Positions 21,355 to 32,475 of a stretch of DNA of 64,000 nt are shown here, in pieces. Position numbers and translations under genes: made by a program. The stretch is from positions 21,051,647 to 21,115,646 of the forward strand of contig OY987298.1 in NCBI GenBank assembly GCA_963920635.1. The letters run 5' to 3'. This DNA is from Pseudeuparius sepicola (Eukaryota > Arthropoda > Insecta > Coleoptera > Anthribidae). Every line of letters starts with the position of its first letter. Position 1 is the first letter of the stretch. The notes beneath the pieces were generated by a model. That model was not told where the DNA came from. It worked only from the letters and a program-made list of their open reading frames with translations, and did not search any database.

Positions 21355-22230
21355 ATGAAATTTACATTTACCGCATCTTTGATGAAAAGAAAAATTTAGA
21401 AAGTTCGAACGAAATTTCAGGTCCAAACAACGAGAAGCAAATGTAAATACGTAACAGGTAAATAGCATAATACGAATAAAGTGTTCTACTTACGAGTATA
21501 TGTAGTTTCTTGTTTTTTCTTCTAGTACCTAGAAAAACATTATTAAATAGCCCTTAACCTTGTCATATAATTGCGTTATTTCATTTTCCATGGCCCCCTA
21601 TAATGTGACGCTCCTTGAGAAATGGCATCTTTGTTGATACAGAGCAGAAAAAATACGTATTTTGCGTAATAACGAAGCAACCGCTTCATTTAGACATATA
21701 GTGTGTTATATCTTTTTGAACTGCCTTTTCACAAGCATTTCAATGGGGCAATAAAAAAATATGGGTTCCATTTGAAAAAAAAAAAAAGATTTTTCAATTT
21801 TTCGATGTTGATATTGGGAATTTGGCATACAGACCACTTAATAAAGTTGACTTTCGCCTACGACAGTCCAAAATTTTGGTTTTCCAGATTCATAAATTTC
21901 AAAGTTATCATCACTATGGTCGATGGCTGCAACACTCAAAAAATCAAAAATTTGCGAATATCTCGAAAAGGGTTAGGAATAGGGTACACATTATATTCAG
22001 AAAAAAGATTTGGAATTTAATAGGGAACCAAATGGTATAATAATATACAGAGTGTTCTATTTGAAATAAAGTTGCTAGCGACTTCCGGTATAACCGGAAG
22101 TGATCGGAAGTTGAAAATATCTTAGAAAGAAAGTTTACAACGTGTTATATAAGTAACCAAAATGTCAAATCAAAATTCGCACTCCTTCCCCGTAAACTTC
22201 TAATGAACCACTTACGTGAATCACCCTGTA

Positions 22231-22510
22231 TAATAATAGGTGTGTGCCGCCTGTCCATCGATCGTGGTCCGGACACCGGCCGGCCAATATCCGGAACCGA
22301 ACGGTCCCGGCCGCGGTTTCGACTTGCCGGGGAGGATTTCCCGTATAGCAGGAAGTAATCGCATCATAAAACGGCTCGTCTGATACAGTTTATATTACGG
22401 TTTTAACTCTCAAATAGAGACATATCGCGGGACGTTGGGTTTTCCGTATTAAAAGTTTGTAAAGATCTGACGGAAAGCATTTCCTGAAAAGGGAATTGGT
22501 GAATCAATAG
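22231..22510. promoter_or_regulatory. Putative non-coding island, right half
   Basis: CpG-rich (GGTCCGGACACCGGCCGGCC, CGGCCGCGGTTTCG), continuing the island cut at 20,260. No reading frame or TE hallmark. 22,510-23,005 beyond it is AT-rich with nothing assigned. Confidence 0.4.
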
Positions 22511-23006
22511 CACACAATGTAATTCTCATTTGTTGATTTGTGTTTTAAATCTTCGTTTTAACACGCTTTAATAGCTTGAGTTTTATGTATGGGACTTTGT
22601 AAACAAATCAAACAAATCGATTTTCATTCACATATTGTCCTACTGTGAAGGTTCCGTTAAACAACTACAGTGGTTTTCGATTTAATTAACTAACAGAAGC
22701 TGCTTATTTCTGTTTTCTAAGGCATAGGTAAATTTCCTGTGGTTTATATATTCGAACTTTCAAGATTTTGCCAAGCCTTCTAAATTTTCAAATACCTAAT
22801 TTATAAATCAAGCTAACGCCAGGGCTGATTACGTTTTTCTTACATGCGACTTACGTTTCGTATCCCATTGTTGAAAATTACACTAATGCCCATAATTATA
22901 AACTATTTAAAGGTAAAAATGGCCATTTAAAAAACTAAGTTCACCGAACAACTATTTCAGAATTTCAAGGCTATACCTCTAGATGCAAAAAATCCTCGCA
23001 GAATCA

Positions 23007-23410
23007 TATACAGGGTGATGTAAAAAATTTTAACCACAGGTGGGAAAAAAATTTGTTTAATACGAATTCGAAACAAAATAAATTCAAAAGTCAACAAAAA
23101 ATGGTTAATTACATTGCAAGATGCGTAAGCCCACTTTTTTGGCCGAGGAGGTTGTTTAAGGACCGAGGCAACGTCCGCGTTGCCTCCGAGGCCAAAAAAA
23201 AGCTTACGCTTACGCAATGTGCAAATATGCATCGAAATTAACTGTTTACATTCAGCTTCAATGGGTACAAGTTCATGGCCTCGCGAATCCCGGAACTCTA
23301 CACGCCACGGTCCACACACCTGTACTCAAGATATTGACAAGACTGAGTCGCCTAGTCGCCACAGTCGCTAGAACATTACTTTTGTTTTGGGAATAGTTAC
23401 TCAACCGCAG
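23007..23410. repeat. Dispersed repeat family R1, copy 1
   Basis: Starts with TACAGGGTGATGTAAAAAAT. It includes a hairpin (TGGCCGAGGAGGTTGTTTAA, then CGTCCGCGTTGCCTCCGAGGCC) and a 3' part ACTCAAGATATTGACAAGAC, then TTTTGTTTTGGGAATAG. The 3' part recurs at 34,957-35,090 and the TTTTTTGGC-GAGAAGGTTGTTTAAG part recurs near 31,215. Confidence 0.55.
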
Positions 23411-23419
23411 TTAGTTCCA

Positions 23420-23965
23420 TAGACGTAACTAGGTCGTATTTTTAGGGGGGGCTGATCAGGACCGGCTCAAGATTTTGCGGGTGCCGCATGAAAATGCGGG
23501 GCCCCGACAAGGAATTATTTAATCCATTAAGAAGAAATTTTTGAAAGTCGGTAGGCTACTTACAAAGGTATATTTTTTACATGTCATTCTGTAAAATGGT
23601 AGGCCGGTGCTACGAGTTTGGATCACTTCTGTGACGTATATAGGAATTAATTTCGAGTGGTGGAGCGACAATTTTTGTGTCTTTTTTTAAAACAAGGGCA
23701 TTTAAGCCCAAAATTGTCTAAAATTTTCATCTCTACAGTTCTTCTGTATAATTAGAAATAACGGAGCCACAGAGATCTTATGGAATAGCAAAAAACCACT
23801 CTTTTCAAAATATCTAGCGATCCATTAACTTTTTTAGAAATCCAAAAGGGGCATTATATTGAGCATTCAAAACTGCAATTCTTTCCTCATTTAACCTTTG
23901 TTCTAGCTCTGCTATTTTCCGAGGTCCCCATAGTGGTCATCGAAAAAGACTCACCCTGTATAATA
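23420..23965. other. Mixed transposon scraps
   Basis: CATAGACGTAACTAGG and CAGGACCGGCTCAAG near 23,420-23,475 look like hAT-type ends without partners. The stretch 23,865-23,962 (AACTGCAATTCTTTCC, then GACTCACCCTGTA) matches the right tip of the 43.77-45.54 kb foldback. Confidence 0.5.
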
Positions 23966-23986
23966 TAGGTCACGCTTTAGTCTGTC

Positions 23987-24897
23987 CTATTATACCTCTA
24001 AGTAAATAGTATATTCCTCAGAATCTCACAGTGTTTGCCCTCCGATCCGCGAATTCCCTTCCTGCCACTTTAAAATCAACCCTCCGAGCCCCCTCCCCGC
24101 CGGGAGTGTTTATCTTTGTCAGTGCGGCGGCGGCGGCAGTCGGCGGCCGTCGAAGAGCACAAAGCCCGGGTTCGGACCTTCAGTGAGAGACGGTCCGGGG
24201 GCCGCGACAATCCATCGACGTCATCCTGACGACAATAAAGCGGTCGGTGGTCAATGTCGACGGGGTCGCCTCTCCCTCGTCGATCCCTGTTAATATCTTA
24301 GTTTAGACCGGGGCACGGTATAGATACGAGTCTGTTAGGAGATCGATGATGGTGCGAGTTGACGCCTGGTTTAGAGTTTGGGAGAAGGATATTTTTGGGG
24401 AAATATAAACGTTCCTCATGAGCGTTTCAACTTCAATCTTCAAACAGAAACTTTCAGCGCCAAAATTTTCCACATACAGAGTGATTCAGTCATGATGTAA
24501 AAAATTTTAACCACCACAGTGGGGGATAATGATCTGTATACCTAGATGACCCATTCAAATGGCATTGTGATCCACGTTAATATAAAATAAAATATCAAAA
24601 CATATACCTTGTAGTGGTGCACAGCTGATCCGCAAACATATCGCCCACCAGTCGAAAGTTCGGTTTGATCCAGTATTTCTGGCCCCAATACGACGCATTT
24701 TAAGCGCTCCATTAATATTTACTACAATAGTTTGATAGTTAAACAAATGTAAAGAGTTTATTAGAGTTTTTAACGTCTACCCGGCGCACGACAACAATGT
24801 GTCTGTAAAGAAACAGACGCTTGGCCCTGCCGCGTCGTTGCCAAATCCCTTGCGCTTCCCCCAGTTTTCCTTCTATGCAAACAGGCTTAGTACATGA
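23987..24897. repeat. Tandem unit 1 (type A), contains a CpG-rich island
   Basis: First of four units of about 911-926 bp. Order inside a unit: TATACCTNTAAGTAARTAG start, GTGCGGCGGCGGCGGCAGTC, GACGTCATCC, TTAATATCTTAGTTTAGACC, GAGATCGATGATGG, a Tc1-like scrap (CATACAGAGTGATTCAG), GTCGAAAGTT, and a tail GAAACAGACGCTTGGCCCTG. A minus-strand 70-codon frame in the island is interrupted or shifted between units, so it is not a gene. Confidence 0.92.
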
Positions 24898-25823
24898 CTA
24901 TTATACCTATAAGTAAGTAGTATATTTCTCAGAATCTCACAGTGTTTGCCCTCCGATTCCCGAATTCCCTTCCTGCCACTTTAAAATCAACCCCCCGAGC
25001 GCCCTCCCCGCCGGGAGTGTTTATCTTTGTCAGTGCGGCGGCGGCGGCAGTCGGCGGCCGTCGAAGAGCACAAAACCCGGCTCCGGACCTTCAGTGACAG
25101 GCGGTCCGGGGGCCGCGACAATCCATCGACGTCATCCTGACGACAATAAAGCGGTCGGCGGTTAATGCCGACGGGGTCGCTTCCCCCTCGTCGATCCATG
25201 TTAATATCTTAGTTTAGACCGGGGCACGGTATACGAGACTGTTAGGAGATCGATGATGGTGCGGGTTGACGCCTGGTTTAGAGTTTGGGAGAAGGATATT
25301 TTTGGGGAAATATAAACGTTCCTCATGAGTGTTTCAACTTCAAACTTCCAACAGAAACTTTTAGCGCCAACATTTTCCACATACAGGATGATTCAGTAAT
25401 GTAAATAATTTTAACCAACACAGTGGGGGACAATGGTCTGTATACCTAGATGACCCATACAAATATAGCATTGCATGTAATCCACGTTAATATACATAAT
25501 AAAATATCAAAACAAATACCCTGCACTGGTGCACAGCTCATCCGTAGATAAATATATCGCCCACCAGTCGAAAGTTCTGTTTGATCTAGTATTTTTGGCA
25601 CCCCACACGACGCATTTTAAGCGCCCCATCACTTTTTACTATAATAGTTTGATAGTTAAACAAATGTAAAGAGTTTATTAGGGTTTTTAACCTCTACCCG
25701 ACGCAAGACAACGTAGACAACAAGGTGTCTGTAAAGAAACAGACGCTTGGCCCTGCCGCGTCGTTGTCAAATCTCTTGCGCTTCCCCCAGTTTTCCTTCC
25801 ATGCAACCAGGCTTAGTACATGA
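24898..25823. repeat. Tandem unit 2 (type B)
   Basis: Same order of blocks as unit 1. Type-B differences shared with unit 4: CCCGGCTCCGGAC, GACAGGCGGTCCG, CGTCGATCCATG, GGTATACGAGACTG, GTGCGGGTTGACG and CATGAGTGTTTC. Confidence 0.92.
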
Positions 25824-26735
25824 CTATTATACCTATAAGTAAGTAGTATATTCCTCAGAATCTCACAGTTTTTGCCCTCCGATTCCCGAATTCCCTTCCT
25901 GCCACTTTAAAATCAACCCTCCGAGCCCCTCCCCGCCGGGAGTGTTTATCTTTGTCAGTGCGGCGGCGGCGGCAGTCGGCGGCAGTCGAAGAGCACAAAA
26001 CCCGGGTCCGGACCTTCAGTGACAGACGGTCCGGGGGCCGCGACAATCCATCGACGTCATCCTGACGACAATAAAGCGGTCGGCGGTCAATGTCGACGGG
26101 GTCGCCTCTCCCTCGTCGATCCCTGTTAATATCTTAGTTTAGACCGAGGCACGGTATATAGATACGAGTCTGTTAGGAGATCGATGATGGTGCGAGTTGA
26201 CGCCTGGTTTAGAGTTTGGGAGAAGGATATTTTTGGGGAAATATAAACGTTCCTCATGAGCGTTTCAACTTCAATCTTCAAACAGAAACTTTCAGCGCAA
26301 AAATTTTCCACATACATAGTGATTCAGTCATGATGTAAAAAATTTTAACCACCACAGTGGGGGATAATGATCTGTATACCTAGATGACCCATTCAAATGG
26401 CATTGTGATCCACGTTAATATAAAATAAAATATCAAAACAAATACCTTGTAGTGGTGCACAGCTGATCCGCAAACATATCGCCCACCAGTCGAAAGTTCG
26501 GTTTGATCCAGTATTTCTGGCCCCAATACGACGCATTTTAAGCGCCCCATCAATATTTACTACAATAGTTTGATAGTTAAACAAATGTAAAGAGTTTATT
26601 AGAGTTTTTAACGTCTACCCGGCGCACGACAACAATGTGTCTGTAAAGAAACAGACGCTTGGCCCTGCCGCGTCGTTGACAAATCCCTTGCGCTTCCCCC
26701 AGTCTTCCTTCTATGCAAACAGGCTTAGTACATGA
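25824..26735. repeat. Tandem unit 3 (type A)
   Basis: Closer to unit 1 than to its neighbours. Both have GATACGAGTCTG, GTGCGAGTTGACG, CATGAGCGTTTC, CTGGCCCCAATACG and CGACAACAATGTG. The A-B-A-B order implies a single unit duplicated and diverged, and then the pair duplicated. Confidence 0.92.
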
Positions 26736-27324
26736 CTATTATACCTATAAGTAAGTAGTATATTTCTCAGAATCTCACAGTGTTTGCCCTCCGATTCCCG
26801 AATTCCCTTCCTGCCACTTTAAAATCAACCCCCCGAGCGCCCTCCCCGCCGGGAGTGTTTATCTTTGTCAGTGCGGCGGCGGCGGCAGTCGGCGGCCGTC
26901 GAAGAGCACAAAACCCGGCTCCGGACCTTCAGTGACAGGCGGTCCGGGGGCCGCGACAATCCATCGACGTCATCCTGACGACAATAAAGCGGTCGGCGGT
27001 CAGTGTCGACGGGGTCGCTTCCCCCTCGTCGATCCATGTTAATATCTTAGTTTAGACCGGGGCACGGTATACGAGACTGTTAGGAGATCGATGATGGTGC
27101 GGGTTGACGCCTGGTTTAGAGTTTGGGAGAAGGATATTCTTGCGGAAATATACGTTTCTCATGAGTGTTTCAACTTCAGTCTTCCAACAGAAACTTTTAG
27201 CGCCAAAATTTTCCACATGCAGAGTAATTCAGTCATGATGTAAAAAATTTTAACCACACAGTGGGGGACAATGATCTGTATACCTAGATGGCCCATTCAA
27301 ATGGCATTGTAATCCACGTTAATA

Positions 27325-28042
27325 CAGGGTGTTCCTCAACCTATACGCATAAACTTGGGAAATTGTAGCAGAGGACAAATAATGGCCAATTATCGAAAAA
27401 AAAATATTTTTTGTTTTGGAGATTATATCAATTTATTTCAAAATAAAAAACACAGGACTCGAATTTGGTGTAATAAAATAAAAATGATGTTAGCTCATCA
27501 TAATAACTGTTCAAAGTTATTTCCTTGATTTTCGATACACAGTTGAGCCATGCAAATCCATGAGGCCCCACACGATCGGCCCGTTTTGTTTTGTTTTTTG
27601 TTTTGCCAGTTTCTCTGCCTGGCTGAATCACACGCAAAAAAACCTCAATTTCTGGATGTAATCTTTGAGGAAATGTTTGGGCATAAAGATGAGATGCAGC
27701 CACTGACTTTTGATGTGCTTCTCAATATGCTAGTACCATGTCCATAAGTTCTTCGTTTACGAAACTGCGTGCCATACTTTTATTCTGATCGCGTGAAAAT
27801 AAACACGAATAGCGTCTTACAGTTAAGACGTCATGGAAGACAGCTAAGAACAAAGTACTGCTAAATACCGTACGTGCTATCGTGCGACTTGTTATCTTCT
27901 TAATTTTTTATTATCTGTAAAAGTTTTTTCACTGTATCTACAAAAAAATATATTTTATTGCATTTTTTTTTCGATAATTGGCCATTATTTGTCCTCTGCT
28001 ACAATTTCCCAAGTTTATGCGTATAGATTGAGGAACACCCTG
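27325..28042 (-). mobile_element. Tc1/mariner-type deletion derivative with long TIRs
   Basis: Ends TA-CAGGGTGTTCCTCAAC and GAGGAACACCCTG-TA. TIRs of about 80 bp run through ACTTGGGAAATTGTAGCAGA and GGCCAATTATCG. Inserted at TA in tandem unit 4, so it postdates the array. It retains both ends of its transposase gene. Confidence 0.9.
27492..27775 (-). pseudogene. DUF4817-type transposase, N- and C-termini joined by deletion
   Basis: Minus strand from ATG 27,775: MARSFVNEELMDMVLAY, an in-frame TGA at 27,724-27,722, then EAHQKSVAASHLYAQTFPQR, LHPEIEVFLRV and GRETGK. This matches the DUF4817 helix-turn-helix start (MaRtft.eEl.dM...yGea..n...A...Y...fP.R..P). After a large deletion another frame gives QLCIENQGNNFEQLL-stop-stop, the usual end of this family (..CIe..G.nFEhLL). 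The catalytic core is gone. Confidence 0.75.
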
Positions 28043-28489
28043 TATACAATAAAACATCAAAACAAATACCCTGTAGTGGTGCACAGCTGATCCGTAAATA
28101 TATCGCCCACCACTATTTACTAAAATAGTTTGATAGTTAAACAAATGTAAAGAGTTTATTAGAGTTTTTATACTCTACCCGGCCGGCGCACGACAACAAG
28201 GTGTCTGTAAAGAAACAGACGCTTGGCCCTGCCGCATCGTTGCCAAATCTCTTGCGACAATCAGGAGATGATTTCAGCGATTATTTCCCTCATACTGCTT
28301 GCATCCAATAAGGTAGCTCCTTCCATAAAAATCCAACCCATCATATGCCTCTGCTACTCTGCTAGCGACAATATCACTTGTGCAATTATCACTTCGTTGC
28401 TTAGCAACCGCGAATCTGTTCGATACAAACACGTACTTCTTAAAATTGGTGTTTTACACTGTTCTAAATTATGCAGCTTATAAATTAAG

Positions 28490-28895
28490 TTGCGGTATTA
28501 TTACTAAGCATTGTAACAATGAATTTATATAACTTTTATATTGCTAAATTGTTATTAGACCTCCGTCTCCGTTTAAATTTATGACACACAAATAAATAAA
28601 CCAACGCTAAGAGGGTGTATAATCGCATTTGCCTTGGATATCTAAGCGTCATGTTGTTTGTTTACACTACAGTCAAAGCTGTCAATAAACTTGTTCAAAA
28701 TAAGTCGTTTTGTAATTGTAGGTAAACATCGAACAAATTAATTCAGAAATTATTAAATCGTATTTGTGAAATAATATCGACAAATACCACTTTTGTCGGA
28801 AATTTTTCTAAATAATTATATTCTCAAGCGCTATTTTGCCCATTAGCAAAACCACTCGTAGAAATGGGGTTTTTATTTTCAGAGATAACATCCCG
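28490..28895. repeat. Dispersed repeat family R2, copy 1
   Basis: Shares ordered blocks with 38,205-38,525: TGCGGTATTATTACTA, TTTGTTTACACT, CAGTCAAAGCTGTCA, GTGAAATAAT, AGCGCTATTTTGCC and AAAACCACTCGTA. No coding frame; class unknown. Confidence 0.6.
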
Positions 28896-29740
28896 AGAGC
28901 GAAGCGAAGTTATCAGTTTCTGATATCCCGATAACTTCTTCACATTACCAAATTTAATACAGGACTAGAGGATGTTTTTAGTTAACACGCGTTGATCGTT
29001 AAATATCTATTAGCACAAAAAACATATTCAGAACCGAAAGTTCAACCTAAATGACAGCTGTCAAATGGACTTCAACTTTTAAGCATGAAAAATAAATTTA
29101 TATACGGCTAGTTAAGTAAAACATTCATCTGACCTCAATGGGCTAGGGGCATGATTCTCGCTTTGCGTACGAGGGGTCCTGGGTTCAAATCCCGGTTGTG
29201 GCTGCTTCTTTTTATTTTATTTTTTAAATTACATTTTCGAAGAGGGGAAATATTAATAAATCTTGTAATTAATTTATTCCTAAGAAGTATACAACTTGTG
29301 GTATCACAGAATATATAGGCGCTATTTATTCTATGGTGGTATATGCCTAATAATAGATAATACCTTTCGTTAACTGATCACTCATTATAATCTCAATGCT
29401 AAGAAAATACCACCCCTGCTGCGCAGTCGTGGTATTTTCAGCTTTGGGATTATAATTATAGTAAAATTACGAAAGTGGTATAGCATCGATAATAGGCACA
29501 CCACTTACTTGTTATATTACGCCTGATAATATCTAGGTTCGATTTTTGATGTAGCTTTGAAATGCGAATGAAAACGTGCTCTTCTCATTTCTTTTGCACC
29601 CCAAGCACAAAAAAGCGCGAGTGTTCTGCATCACTAAAAATGGACAATATAGCATATTGACAGCAACCCCAAGCTAGGGAAAAACCACATTTTGAAATCT
29701 CACTCGAATGCATTTTAAACGAACATGGCAAAACTTAACG
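28896..29740. other. AT-rich sequence around the tRNA-like gene
   Basis: Apart from the tRNA-like sequence I see no gene. Two diverged pairs of GGTATTTTC/ATACCACC-type motifs at 29.33-29.49 kb flank a possible short inverted repeat (AATACCACCCCTG with TGCGCAGTCGTGGTATTTTC). Confidence 0.4.
29132..29203 (+). pseudogene. tRNA-Pro-like gene with TGC anticodon
   Basis: Cloverleaf-like 72 nt: D region TGGGCTAGGGGCATGATT, anticodon arm CTCGC-TTTGCGT-ACGAG, and T arm GGGTTCAAATCCC. Body sequence is that of insect tRNA-Pro, where the loop would be TTTGGGT; the G to C change gives anticodon TGC (Ala). Acceptor arm ACCTCAA / TTGTGGC has about two mismatches. A T-rich tract follows as a pol-III terminator. 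Probably a pseudogene or SINE head; a functional mutant tRNA is unlikely given the stem defects. Confidence 0.7.
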
Positions 29741-30020
29741 GCCTTGCGGTCAAGGCGTGTCCCGGTAATGACTGCCGCGATCCGTCGACGTCATCCCCTA
29801 AGCATCGAAGTGACACGGGTCAGCGCGGCACGAAGGGCCGCCGCGCCGTTGCCATTCAATATCCCGTAATATCTTCGTTTGAACTGACGGTCTATTAGAG
29901 GAATGCTAATGGCTTCCTGGCCGGGGTAAACTTGGGCCGAAAGGAAGTTCGCAGTTACGCAAATCAACCCGAAAATGGTTAATGGGCACGTCGCCGCCCG
30001 AAATTGGTCCATAATATTTT
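29740..30020. promoter_or_regulatory. Diverged single homologue of the tandem island
   Basis: Ordered matches to each tandem unit: CGACGTCATCC, TAATATCTTCGTTTGAAC (array TAATATCTTAGTTTAGAC), TATTAGAGGAATGCTAATGG (array TGTTAGGAGATCGATGATGG) and CCTGG. Spacing is similar (about 77 versus 71 bp between the first two blocks). There are no transposon ends. The conserved order with diverged spacers is what duplicated regulatory elements look like; the function is inferred. Confidence 0.5.
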
Positions 30021-31076
30021 ATGGGTGTTGGATTAGTTATCAGGCAATAATCGAAGGGGTATAGGGAAGGCACATAGCGGAATAGTTTTAGGCGTTCCGA
30101 TTGCGTTTCTCTACCAATTCAGTATTCAGGAATTGTGCGAAGAGTAGCTTCAACGTCACACTGTCAGGCTCATGCCAAAGCCAAATACGCCTCGTTCACG
30201 CTCTCAGTCCTCAGTCGAGGCGTACCGAGGCACTCGGCTTTGGCTTTACGGCACGGTGTTCGTGCATATACAGCTACAAATCCTCATATTCAGTTTAGTA
30301 TCCTTTCTTACATATTATACAGGTTTAGCGCAATTTAGGTATTTAGGCCATATATTATCATCATTTAATTGAAAAAAAAAAAGGGGGCAGTACCCATTTA
30401 CAGATGTGTTAAAGTACTGGAAATTTGTCTCAAAATTCTGCAATATATGTCGTTGTTAACAGAACGAAATAACTATTCTTGCGATGTATCCTATCATCAG
30501 TTAATTGTAAAATGTTTTGCTACACTGGCAAACATATTATATCTCGATAATTATTCAAAGGTAATGAGAGAAAACTAAATAAATTAGCGAGTAAGTGATA
30601 TTTCTTATTTTTATTCATTATATTATATTAATTTCTATATCGCTAAAGCAATTTGTGTGTGTTTTTTTTTATTTTCATTGAGCTTATTAAGTTTACTTCT
30701 ATGTATTATCCATTCACTGCCGCTTCATTATCATAATAAATAGATAAATGTTCTTAATGTTGCATGTTGCACAAGGCTTTATGCAGTTTTCATTTCCTTA
30801 AAATTTCATTACTATCTCACCAGAAGATAACCCACTTTTATATTTTTTATAATCTGCTGTAATCTGCTCTATAAAATGATAATGGAGTGATAGAGAAGCG
30901 ATAATGAGTGCTGCATAAAGCCACCTTTAATAATTGTTGAATTGCATTTAGTTTATTACGAACTTAATTGTTTAGAATGGTTTATTTTCTGTTGATGGTA
31001 ACGTTTTTCGGTTTCTTATGGTAGTTGTTAATAAATAATATGCAAAATAAAAAAAAGTGACACTAAAACTCCCCAA
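30021..31076. other. No gene found
   Basis: A moderately GC segment at 30,100-30,260 contains CCTCAGTCGAGGC-type short palindromes. The rest is AT-rich with poly-A/T tracts. Small frames here have no recognisable content. Confidence 0.4.
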
Positions 31077-31138
31077 AATACCGCAATGCATAGAATATCT
31101 TAGTTAGAATACCGCAATGCATAGAATATCTTAGTTAG
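31077..31138. repeat. Perfect 31-bp tandem duplication
   Basis: AATACCGCAATGCATAGAAT followed by ATCTTAGTTAG occurs twice back to back without a mismatch, pointing to a recent slippage or duplication event. Confidence 0.9.
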
Positions 31139-31159
31139 AATCAGCGTGTGATGTCACCG

Positions 31160-31470
31160 ATCGAGTCTGCAGGCCTTCTATCCCGAGTGCCTCGCCTTGG
31201 TATGATGCCTGAGTGTGCTTTTTTGGCTGAGAAGGTTGTTTAAGAGCCGAGTAAGTAAAAATGACAATCAATGCCGAAATAGAAGACGCATAGTAGAATA
31301 ATGTAGCGACAATAAAAAAACACAAAAAGTTGCGCTTTGTATGGGATTTGAACAACAGGCCAACGATTTTGTAGACGGTTGCCTTAAACCGAGTGCCAAA
31401 TTAACTGTCTATATTGATTGTCTCCTACTTTCCACTCTTTTCTTCACACTGGGGAAGTATCAGGCGCGCC
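31160..31470 (-). repeat. Repeat family R1, copy 2, with tRNA-like head
   Basis: TTTTTTGGCTGAGAAGGTTG matches copy 1. Minus strand near 31,335-31,400 has a B-box-like TGTTCAAATCCC and tRNA-like arms, followed by CAACTTTTTGTG. The same order occurs at 34.66-34.85 kb, suggesting a tRNA-derived SINE. Confidence 0.5.
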
Positions 31471-31619
31471 TCGTGAGTTATTGTAGAGGTGTATGTTTTT
31501 GACTTTTACATGGAGCAAATATAAGATAATATATCTCTTGACATATCCATTAGACCATTATTATGAAAATAATACCTAATATTGAGATAATTCCGAGGAT
31601 TATCCACTCACCTTTTATG

Positions 31620-32113
31620 TAGTTACGGGAAATCATTTGTGTTTGGAATTTAAATGCACCGCAGAGTTTTACAGTCAATAATTTTGCTAAAAATGTACCT
31701 ATATTTTGCCTTACTTTATCACTATAGTCTTTTATAGATTTACGATAAGCAAGGCTACCGAAATACATAGCATTATTCCGAGCATTATTCACATAAGTAT
31801 GTACGGTAGAAGAAGTATGTTTCTTCACTTTTTCTTTTAAATGTGATATGTGTCATTCATGCCAGCTTTAGTGCAAAACGAAGTACCCACAGGAAAAACA
31901 AAAAAAAAACGAGTTTTTACATGGCATCCACAAATCCAGTCAGAAATGTTGTACATAGTTGGTTTAAAATATCTGTTAATTTCTTTCCTTCTGTCTTTTG
32001 TGGCTTGTTTTCGATCTAGAAGAGATTCCTTTTATTTCTAGACGTTTTTCATAAGTCAATGTGCCGCTTATTTTAGTATTTCTTGCACAGTCACTTGCAG
32101 AAGCGGAAGCCAT
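31620..32113 (-). pseudogene. hAT transposase N-terminal region (TTF-type zinc finger)
   Basis: Minus strand from ATG 32,113 (MASASASD), then in shifting frames ISDWICGCHVKTRFFFVFP, then GTSFCTKAGMNDTYHI, and KVKKHTSSTVHTYVNNARNN followed by YRKSIKDYSDKVRQNIG. This corresponds to the TTF zinc finger and linker of ZMYM1-like hAT transposases (W.cg...k.LfCfPC.lf....W...G..d..h......kHe.S..H). At least two frame changes; it stops near CGAFKFQTQ at about 31,640. Downstream catalytic parts are absent. Confidence 0.65.
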
Positions 32114-32394
32114 TGGTAAATTTTTGATAACTACAAACACTACACAATTGCACAGTCCACAAATGGAATAACATCTAAATAGATCGCCAAGAAAAAAAAA
32201 ATTCGACAATCCGTATACACCGAAACACAAGACGAAATAATTAAAAAACGTAAATAACTTGAACTGAACCGACAAACCACGTGCCGAACCATTTGTTTGG
32301 GTTTATTTTCACGAAACTATGGCTGAAGAGACGATTGCCAGGGTAAACTAATAAATTAAATATAATGTATGCATTACGAGTGGTCGGCCGCAGG

Positions 32395-32475
32395 GCCGTG
32401 TTAAGGGGGGGGGGGGGGCGAAGGGGGTGTTCGCCCCGGGCGCCCTATTCAAGGGGGCGCCAAAATCAACAAAGG
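32395..32475. mobile_element. hAT-like terminus with poly-G
   Basis: CAGGGCCGTGTTAAGG followed by a G-run and CGCCCCGGGCGCCC, an end typical of CAGGGCCG-type hAT elements. No partner end was found before 33 kb. Confidence 0.4.

Larger units (their letters stand above)
20263..22228 (+). mobile_element. Foldback element with transposase N-terminus and a nested hairpin
   Basis: Ends TA-CAGGGCGATTCACGTAAGTG and CACTTACGTGAATCACCCTG-TA. Arms of about 600 bp are reverse complements (for example ACTTCCGGTTATGCCGGAAG facing ACTTCCGGTATAACCGGAAG). The core carries the first about 40 codons of a DUF4817-type transposase. A separate hairpin element (21,069-21,354) is inserted in the core. The island on either side reads through when the element is removed. 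Confidence 0.88.
26736..28253. repeat. Tandem unit 4 (type B), split by a foldback element
   Basis: Matches unit 2 up to 27,322, then is interrupted by the 27,325-28,042 element and resumes at 28,045 (CAATAAAACATCAAAAC). About 65 bp are deleted after CGCCCACCA, and the last part of the tail is missing at 28,253 (CCAAATCTCTTGCG). 28,254-28,490 holds no recognised feature. Confidence 0.9.

Noticed and set aside
24987..27037. Minus-strand frames of about 63-70 codons repeated in the tandem units
   Set aside because: They recur because the DNA is duplicated. Starts, ends and frames differ between units, and the diverged homologue at 29.8 kb has no such frame.
23987..28253. CRISPR-like or ribosomal repeat array
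   Set aside because: Units are over 900 bp with no short regular spacer pattern, and no rRNA sequence is recognisable.
31550..31828. Host membrane protein (92-codon frame with hydrophobic end)
   Set aside because: Its first part matches the hAT zinc-finger linker, and the hydrophobic tail is AT-rich read-through.
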